64,000 nt of DNA. Source: Paludibaculum fermentans. Its GTDB lineage: Bacteria > Acidobacteriota > Terriglobia > Bryobacterales > Bryobacteraceae. Location: NCBI RefSeq assembly GCF_015277775.1, contig NZ_CP063849.1, positions 7,641,501-7,705,500 on the forward strand, read 5' to 3'. Below, in pieces: positions 59,566-64,000 of this stretch (positions are counted from its first letter, which is position 1; the number at the start of each line of letters is the position of its first letter). A program made the position numbers and the translations under genes. A model generated the notes under the pieces. It worked only from the letters and a program-made list of their open reading frames with translations, was not told the DNA's origin and made no database searches.

Positions 59566-60003
59566 ATGAGCCTCCGCGCCTGGGCCAGGATCCTCATCGC
59601 CGCATCGTTCTTCATCTCAGGGCTGGCGGAGACGCTCAGCGCCACCGGCTTTGTGATCGAGGTCTCGCCGAAGGCCAACTGGGACTCCGATGCCCATACC
59701 CTGGCCCTGGGCGGTGTCGTCCAAATGACTGCCGCCGCCATGCTCGTCCTGGGCCGCAAGACTCACTGGGCCCTGGCCGCCCTCATCGCCTATCTCACTC
59801 TCGGCAGCATCTTTTGCATTCTGCCCCGTTTCTTCACGCCCGACGCCGCTGGCAGTCCCATCGCCAGCCTGCTCAGCAATATGGCTGTCATCGGAGGCCT
59901 GCTCCACTGGCTCCACCTCGAGCGCGCTCCGCAAGAGAAGGAATGGGCTGGGCGATCCGGTATCTCCTCGCACGGCAAATCCAATTCTTCACCTTGGGAT
60001 TGA
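59566..60003 (+). CDS. Small DoxX-like membrane protein
   Basis: The protein has 145 residues from the ATG at 59566 (AGGGA 5 nt upstream). Four hydrophobic segments are visible, starting with ARILIAASFFISGLAE and ending near NMAVIGGLLHWLHL. The first helix pattern and overall length fit DoxX/DoxD-type membrane proteins, often linked to thiosulfate oxidation or redox stress, though the family also includes general membrane proteins. The C-terminal tail is hydrophilic. It lies between the patatin gene and the ECF operon and belongs to neither clearly. Confidence 0.7.
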   Translation: MSLRAWARILIAASFFISGLAETLSATGFVIEVSPKANWDSDAHTLALGGVVQMTAAAMLVLGRKTHWALAALIAYLTLGSIFCILPRFFTPDAAGSPIASLLSNMAVIGGLLHWLHLERAPQEKEWAGRSGISSHGKSNSSPWD

Positions 60004-60289
60004 CGCGCCGGTCCTCGCCTCCGGCAATCCACTGCCCTGTCCGCGCATGGTCAAATGACCACTCCCGGTCAGTCGAAACGCCTCAACTCCTCCCGACTCG
60101 TTTCCAGGCCGCTGCACCTGCCTGCCCGGGCTGCGTGCCGGCAGCGGCAGCTCGGAAAAGCGTGTCAGTCTAAGTGTTTTCAGCAGGATCCCGCATCCCC
60201 CAGCCCACCCGGCCCGCCATGCGCTAATAGAAAGTAAAGCAACCGGTCGAACGCTTCGCCCTGCTCAATCGTCTGTAGGGCGGAACGAA

Positions 60290-60898
60290 ATGAGCATGGT
60301 CACTTTAGCCATGCCGGTAACGGCAGCCAATCGATTGACAGGACCAACCCAACCCGGCCTTCCTGAGGACGCCCCGCTGGCTCAGCGCTGCCGCCTGCGC
60401 GAAGTCCCCGCCTTCGAGGAGCTCTTCCACCTTCACAGCCCGCGCCTGAAATCGGTCGCCTGGAACCTCCTGCGCCGCCGGCAGGATGCCGAGGACGCCG
60501 TCCAGGAAACCTTCCTGAAAGCCTACCGTCACATCGGGACCTTTCACGGAAATTGCACACTCGCCACCTGGCTCTGCCGCATTCTCATCAACACGTGCCG
60601 CGACATGGCCAGCCGCCATAGCCGCCGCTTCGAGCACTCTTCCGACGAGTTGGACGTGCACTCGTCTCACGGCGTCGATCCGACGCTCGCCCTGGTCCTC
60701 GAACAGGCGCTAAGCTGTCTCAGCCCCATCCTGCGCGAGGTCTTTCTCCTCGCCGAGAGCGAGGGCTTTTCTCATCCCGAAATCGCCTCGATTCTCGACA
60801 TCGATGCGGGCACGTCGCGCAGCCGCCTCTGCGAGGCTCGCCGCCAACTCCGCCAGGCGCTTCTCTCCCGGCGGGAGGATCTATCACCCCATGCATGA
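60290..60898 (+). CDS. ECF-type RNA polymerase sigma factor
   Basis: The protein has 202 residues. Region 2 (AFEELFHLHSPRLKSVAWNLL, RRQDAEDAVQETFLKAYRH, FHGNCTLATWLCRILINTCRD) and region 4 (LSPILREVFLLAESEGFSHPEIASIL, AGTSRSRLCEARRQL) are well conserved; region 3 is absent as in other ECF sigmas. It heads an operon with an overlapping anti-sigma factor and a DUF4097-like protein. Its own promoter is probably autoregulated, though I could not identify a motif in the 286 bp upstream. The stop overlaps the anti-sigma start by 8 nt. Confidence 0.9.
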   Translation: MSMVTLAMPVTAANRLTGPTQPGLPEDAPLAQRCRLREVPAFEELFHLHSPRLKSVAWNLLRRRQDAEDAVQETFLKAYRHIGTFHGNCTLATWLCRILINTCRDMASRHSRRFEHSSDELDVHSSHGVDPTLALVLEQALSCLSPILREVFLLAESEGFSHPEIASILDIDAGTSRSRLCEARRQLRQALLSRREDLSPHA

Positions 60899-61535
60899 CA
60901 TCGATTGCGCTCAATTCCAATCCGCTCTCGACAACGCCTCGCCCGAGGATCTCGTCCTGGCGCGCCGCCACGCCGGGCAATGCGACGCCTGCCGCCGCGA
61001 ACTCGAAGCCTGGGACCAGGTCGCCCAATGGGCCGCGGGGCGCCACCGCGAGTGGGACGCCCCCCATCTCTGGCCTCGCGTCGAATCGGAACTCAGGCAG
61101 GAATCTGTCCGGTCGAAACTCCGCTTCTTCCCGTCGCCCCGCGTCTGGGCCGCCATCGCCGCCCTGCTGCTGGTCGCGCTCCCGGTGCTGTGGTACGTCC
61201 GGCGAGGTGCAGCCCAACCCGGGCTCAGCAAAGACTTCATCACGGCCCAGGCACTCCAGGACGTTGAAGCCTCCCGCTCGGCCTATGTCCAATCCATCGA
61301 CAAGCTCAGCCAGTTGGCCCAGCCCGCCCTCAACAACGACAACCTGCAGGTGATGGCCGCTTATCGCGACAAACTCCAGCTCCTCGATCAGGCGATCGCC
61401 GAGACCCGCGCCGCCGCCGCCGGAAACCGTCTGAATGCCCAGGTCCAGAATCAGCTCGCCGCCCTGCTTCACGAGAAGCAGCGCACGCTCAAAGAGGTAT
61501 TGAACTATGCCGGTCCGAAACAAAACAGCCTTTAG
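60891..61535 (+). CDS. Membrane anti-sigma factor with zinc-finger (ZAS/HC2-like) N-terminus
   Basis: The protein has 215 residues from the ATG at 60891, overlapping the sigma gene by 8 nt. The N-terminal zinc motif HAGQCDACRRELE (H-x3-C-x2-C) with preceding CAQFQSALDN is typical of anti-sigma factors that bind ECF sigmas. There is one transmembrane helix at about 82-100 (FPSPRVWAAIAALLLVALPVLWYV in overlapping short blocks) and a periplasmic part with long helices and coiled-coil propensity (QALQDVEASRSAY, QLLDQAIAETRAAA). It should hold the sigma factor until a signal releases it, perhaps through proteolysis. Confidence 0.85.
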   Translation: MHDIDCAQFQSALDNASPEDLVLARRHAGQCDACRRELEAWDQVAQWAAGRHREWDAPHLWPRVESELRQESVRSKLRFFPSPRVWAAIAALLLVALPVLWYVRRGAAQPGLSKDFITAQALQDVEASRSAYVQSIDKLSQLAQPALNNDNLQVMAAYRDKLQLLDQAIAETRAAAAGNRLNAQVQNQLAALLHEKQRTLKEVLNYAGPKQNSL

Positions 61536-63003
61536 TGCCGCCGCTCTCGCCGCCTGCGCCCTGGTCTTCGGCGCCCAGCAGGAAGCTACGCGCGATATCA
61601 ACAAGACCCTGGTGCTCAGGGCCGGACAGCGGCTTCGCGTCGAGAACAAATTCGGCCCGGTGAACGTCCGGGGAACCTCCCGCGGAGACGTCTCGGTTCG
61701 CGCCACCATCCGCGTCGCCGCCGAGGATCGCACGCAAGCCGAAGCCCTCATGAACGAGATCCGCGTTGAGGCTGAATCCACGGCCGACGGCGCCCGTGTC
61801 GCCACCATCTATCCCGACGACTCCGTGCGGGGTGGCCTCTTCCGCCGCATGCGCCGCAACAATATCTCTTACTCGGTGAGCTACGAGATCGAAATTCCGC
61901 AGTCGGCTTCCCTGGACGTCGCCAACGCGTTCGGTTCCATTGCGGCCTCCGGGCTAAACGCCGGCGTCCAGATCTCCGGAGCCAACGGCGCCGTGCGCCT
62001 CGACGACAGCGGCGGCGTGGCCACCATCGAAAACCGTTTTGGAGCCGTCGACGTCGGCCGCCACAAGGGGGATGTCACCATCCGCAACACAAACGGCGCG
62101 GTCACCGTCACCGACGCCGCCGGCCTAGTCAATGTGACGAATGGCTTCGGAGCCGTGCGCCTCACCCGCATCGGCAAGGGCACCACGGTGGTCAATAAGA
62201 ACGGCGAAGTCATTCTCGACGATAGCGGTCCGGCCAATCTCTCCAACTCGTTCGCCCAGGTCACCGCCCGTCAGGTGAAGGGCGACCTCACGGTCAACTC
62301 CACCAACTCCGCCATCGATGCCAGTTCCATTGCGGGCGCCGCCAATCTGCGCACCTCCTTTGGAAAGATCACGCTCACCCATGTGGGCCGGCACGCCTAC
62401 GTCGTCAACCAGAACGGGGAGATCGTCGTGGAAGATGCCGCCTCGGCTGACCTCACCACGACCTTCGCCCCCGTGGTGGTCCGCCAGGTGAAGGGTTTCC
62501 TCAAAGTCAGTTCCGGCAATGGCGCCGTCAACGCCTCGTCCATTGGCGGTTCCGCCGCGGTCCAAACCTCATTCGGCCCGGTCGATCTGCAGTCGGTGAA
62601 TGGAGAGGTCACCGTCACCGACAACAACGGTTCGGTCACGGTGGACAACGCAGGCGGGAAGATCTCGGTCAAGAACTCCTTCGGCTCCGTCAACCTGAAA
62701 GGCGCCAGGGGGCCCGTCTCCGTCCAGTCCCAGAACGGAGCAGTCTCCGCCCAACTCTCCGGCCGCGGCTGCCAGCCCGCCGACATCCAGACCTCCTTCG
62801 CCCAGGTGCGCCTCACCCTGCCAGAAACGGCCAATTACGATGTCGTGGCGAGCACCAGCTTCGGTGGCATCCGCTCCGACTTCCCACTCACCATGCAGGG
62901 TGAGCTGAACCAGTCGTCGGTCCGCGGGAAACTAGGCCAGGGCGGCTGCAGCTTGCAGGTCACCAACCGCAACGGCGGCATCGAATTCCTGAAAGGCCGG
63001 TAA
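61507..63003 (+). CDS. DUF4097-like beta-repeat protein coupled to the ECF/anti-sigma pair
   Basis: The protein has 498 residues with signal peptide (FSAAALAACALVFGAQ). From about residue 45 to 495 it is built of short tandem repeats of about 20-25 residues, alternating NGxVxVxDxxG and NxFGxVxLxxxxG, for example NKFGPVNVRG, NAFGSIAAS, NRFGAVDVG, NGFGAVRLT, NSFAQVTAR and TSFGPVDLQ. The pattern predicts a right-handed beta-solenoid. DUF4097 proteins are frequently linked to ECF sigma or anti-sigma genes. It overlaps the anti-sigma gene by 29 nt. It is probably an exported structural or sensing protein; the function is unknown. Confidence 0.82.
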   Translation: MPVRNKTAFSAAALAACALVFGAQQEATRDINKTLVLRAGQRLRVENKFGPVNVRGTSRGDVSVRATIRVAAEDRTQAEALMNEIRVEAESTADGARVATIYPDDSVRGGLFRRMRRNNISYSVSYEIEIPQSASLDVANAFGSIAASGLNAGVQISGANGAVRLDDSGGVATIENRFGAVDVGRHKGDVTIRNTNGAVTVTDAAGLVNVTNGFGAVRLTRIGKGTTVVNKNGEVILDDSGPANLSNSFAQVTARQVKGDLTVNSTNSAIDASSIAGAANLRTSFGKITLTHVGRHAYVVNQNGEIVVEDAASADLTTTFAPVVVRQVKGFLKVSSGNGAVNASSIGGSAAVQTSFGPVDLQSVNGEVTVTDNNGSVTVDNAGGKISVKNSFGSVNLKGARGPVSVQSQNGAVSAQLSGRGCQPADIQTSFAQVRLTLPETANYDVVASTSFGGIRSDFPLTMQGELNQSSVRGKLGQGGCSLQVTNRNGGIEFLKGR

Positions 63004-63019
63004 GTCCAGACCGGCACCG

Positions 63020-63055
63020 GGAGGCTCGCTCGCGGCCAACCCCGCTCGAGCCTCC
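63020..63055 (+). terminator. Hairpin downstream of the ECF operon
   Basis: A perfect 9-bp stem GGAGGCTCG (63020-63028) and CGAGCCTCC (63047-63055), with an 18-nt loop, 16 nt after the DUF4097 stop. No T-run follows, so it may be a Rho-independent-like pause or an RNA stabiliser. It is the only clear structure in the gap before prmA. Confidence 0.4.
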
Positions 63056-63119
63056 GCCTGGGATAAAGTGCCGGTTGCGGAGTTCTGGCGTCCGCTCCGC
63101 CAGTGCGCTACCCTGCAAG

Positions 63120-63911
63120 GTGCCCTACCGCATCGATATCGCTGATCCGCCGGATGACGCGCTCGACCTCCTCATCGAGTTGGGGGCCCTGGATATCGAG
63201 CAGCTTGCCGGCGGCCTCGCCGCCATCCTCCCCGACTCCGTCCAGCCCGAGGCCGTCGCTCTCGCCTTGCGATCCGCGTCCATCACCGTCTCGCCCGCCC
63301 AGGGCCGCGACAACGACTCGGTCTGGCTCCTGCGCACCGCACCCCTCCGCGCGGGTGGAATCCTGGTGGTCCCGCCGGGCGTCGATGCTCCGGAAGGGTC
63401 CCTCCGCCTGGCGGACTCCGAGGCTTTCGGTACCGGCCATCACCCCACAACGGCTCTCTGCCTGGAGGTCCTGGCGGAGATCATCGCCGAGGACCACCCC
63501 TCGTCCGTTCTCGATGTCGGCACAGGCTCCGGGATCCTGGCACTGGCCGCCCTGCTGCTGGGAGTGGACAAGGCCACAGGCATCGATATCGAACCGGCCG
63601 CCCTCGAAGCGGCCGCCGCCAACGCCCGCCTGAATCACCTGGGCCGCCGGCTCCGCTTGATCCTGGGCGGGCCCGAAGCGGTCGAAGGCGCCTGGCCCCT
63701 GGTAGTGGCAAACGTCCTCACCGCGCCCCTCATTGAGATGGCTCCGATGCTGGTGCGCCGCCTGGGTCACCGCGGCCGCCTCATCCTGTCCGGCATCTCC
63801 ACCACGCTGGAAGCCGAGGTCCGCCAGGCCTACCGCCATGTGGGCGTCAATTGCACCGCTTCGCAGACCCGCGACGGCTGGATAGTCCTCCTCGGGCAGG
63901 CGTCCTGGTAG
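63120..63911 (+). CDS. prmA: Ribosomal protein L11 methyltransferase
   Basis: The protein has 264 residues from a GTG at 63120 (upstream in-frame TTG at 63075 possible). The PrmA signature SEAFGTGHHPTT (residues about 105-116) is the substrate-recognition loop; motif I DVGTGSGILALAALLL, GIDIEPAALEAA and VVANVLTAPLIEMAP complete the SAM site. It trimethylates lysines and the N-terminus of L11. The N-terminal L11-binding domain is present but divergent. The start codon has a weak Shine-Dalgarno. Nothing further is called to the window end (63912-64000). Confidence 0.88.
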   Translation: MPYRIDIADPPDDALDLLIELGALDIEQLAGGLAAILPDSVQPEAVALALRSASITVSPAQGRDNDSVWLLRTAPLRAGGILVVPPGVDAPEGSLRLADSEAFGTGHHPTTALCLEVLAEIIAEDHPSSVLDVGTGSGILALAALLLGVDKATGIDIEPAALEAAAANARLNHLGRRLRLILGGPEAVEGAWPLVVANVLTAPLIEMAPMLVRRLGHRGRLILSGISTTLEAEVRQAYRHVGVNCTASQTRDGWIVLLGQASW

Positions 63912-64000
63912 CGGAGTCCAACTCCACGGCCGCGCTTCTGCCTCCCTCGTACGGACCCCGTGTCTCCTGTAGCTCTCCGCCGGAGGGCCGATCAGTTGGT

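Noticed and set aside
60720-61808. 362-codon minus-strand open frame across the sigma/anti-sigma genes
   Set aside because: Glycine/valine-rich antisense shadow; the two plus-strand genes have strong motifs and overlapping starts.

Overview
The window is about 64 kb of GC-rich chromosomal DNA from a soil-type bacterium. The best lineage guess is Acidobacteriota, order Bryobacterales (Solibacter/Paludibaculum group). The guess rests on the secreted protein at 16602-18320, whose C-terminal half looks like the domain described mainly from Solibacter usitatus (TIGR03437-like), on the number of Tat-exported Gfo/Idh/MocA oxidoreductases, sulfatases and glycoside hydrolases, and on the ECF sigma/anti-sigma/DUF4097 module. 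I see no insertion sequence, phage, plasmid, rRNA or CRISPR signature. Most of the window is ordinary, densely packed chromosome with many 1-20 nt gene overlaps.

Layout. 1-3336 (minus): polyphosphate operon ppk1-ppk2-ppk2, in which the two PPK2 modules are separate overlapping genes. 3491-16180: hybrid histidine kinase, OPT transporter, secreted beta-lactamase-fold hydrolase, histidine/aromatic ammonia-lyase, SpoU methyltransferase plus gamma-glutamyltransferase, alpha/beta hydrolase, Tat-exported sulfatase-like protein and polysaccharide-type ABC permease. 16255-19486 (plus): isolated nuoA, a BACON/TIGR03437-like secreted protein and an AlaX-type editing protein, all overlapping. 19483-25148: GRP/DMT transporter, divergent acetate kinase, isolated nuoI, thioredoxin-like protein, CoA-disulfide-reductase-like flavoprotein and a STAS protein. 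25172-27263: exported glycosidase-like protein and tRNA-Val(GAC). 27332-34413 (minus): complete chemosensory operon cheA-cheW-mcp-cheY-cheB-cheR. 34722-40159: GH30 hydrolase, CE1-like esterase, and an MFS transporter coupled to a malonyl-CoA-synthetase-like ligase. 40359-43137 (minus): a compact five-gene operon of a cysteine-desulfurase-like PLP enzyme, two small unknown proteins and two V4R-like proteins. This is the best candidate here for an undescribed system. 43687-49442: phytanoyl-CoA-type dioxygenase, two divergent exported Gfo/Idh/MocA proteins, NfeD protease followed by a decayed slipin, and a PII protein lacking the uridylylation tyrosine. 49781-56176: methyltransferase, frameshifted TPR lipoprotein-like gene and S8 protease with PPC domains. 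56531-63911: DksA/TraR zinc-finger protein, patatin/beta-barrel (type Vd) protein, DoxX-like membrane protein, ECF sigma/anti-sigma/DUF4097 operon and prmA.

How the parts work together. The window mixes nutrient scavenging (peptide transport, GGT, GH30, esterase, sulfatase-like and fucosidase-like proteins), energy and storage (polyphosphate, acetate kinase, scattered complex I genes) and environmental sensing (hybrid kinase, chemosensory operon, STAS, ECF, PII). Gene starts were chosen by hand from start codons, Shine-Dalgarno-like sequences and overlaps. All family names are from motif recognition without database searches.
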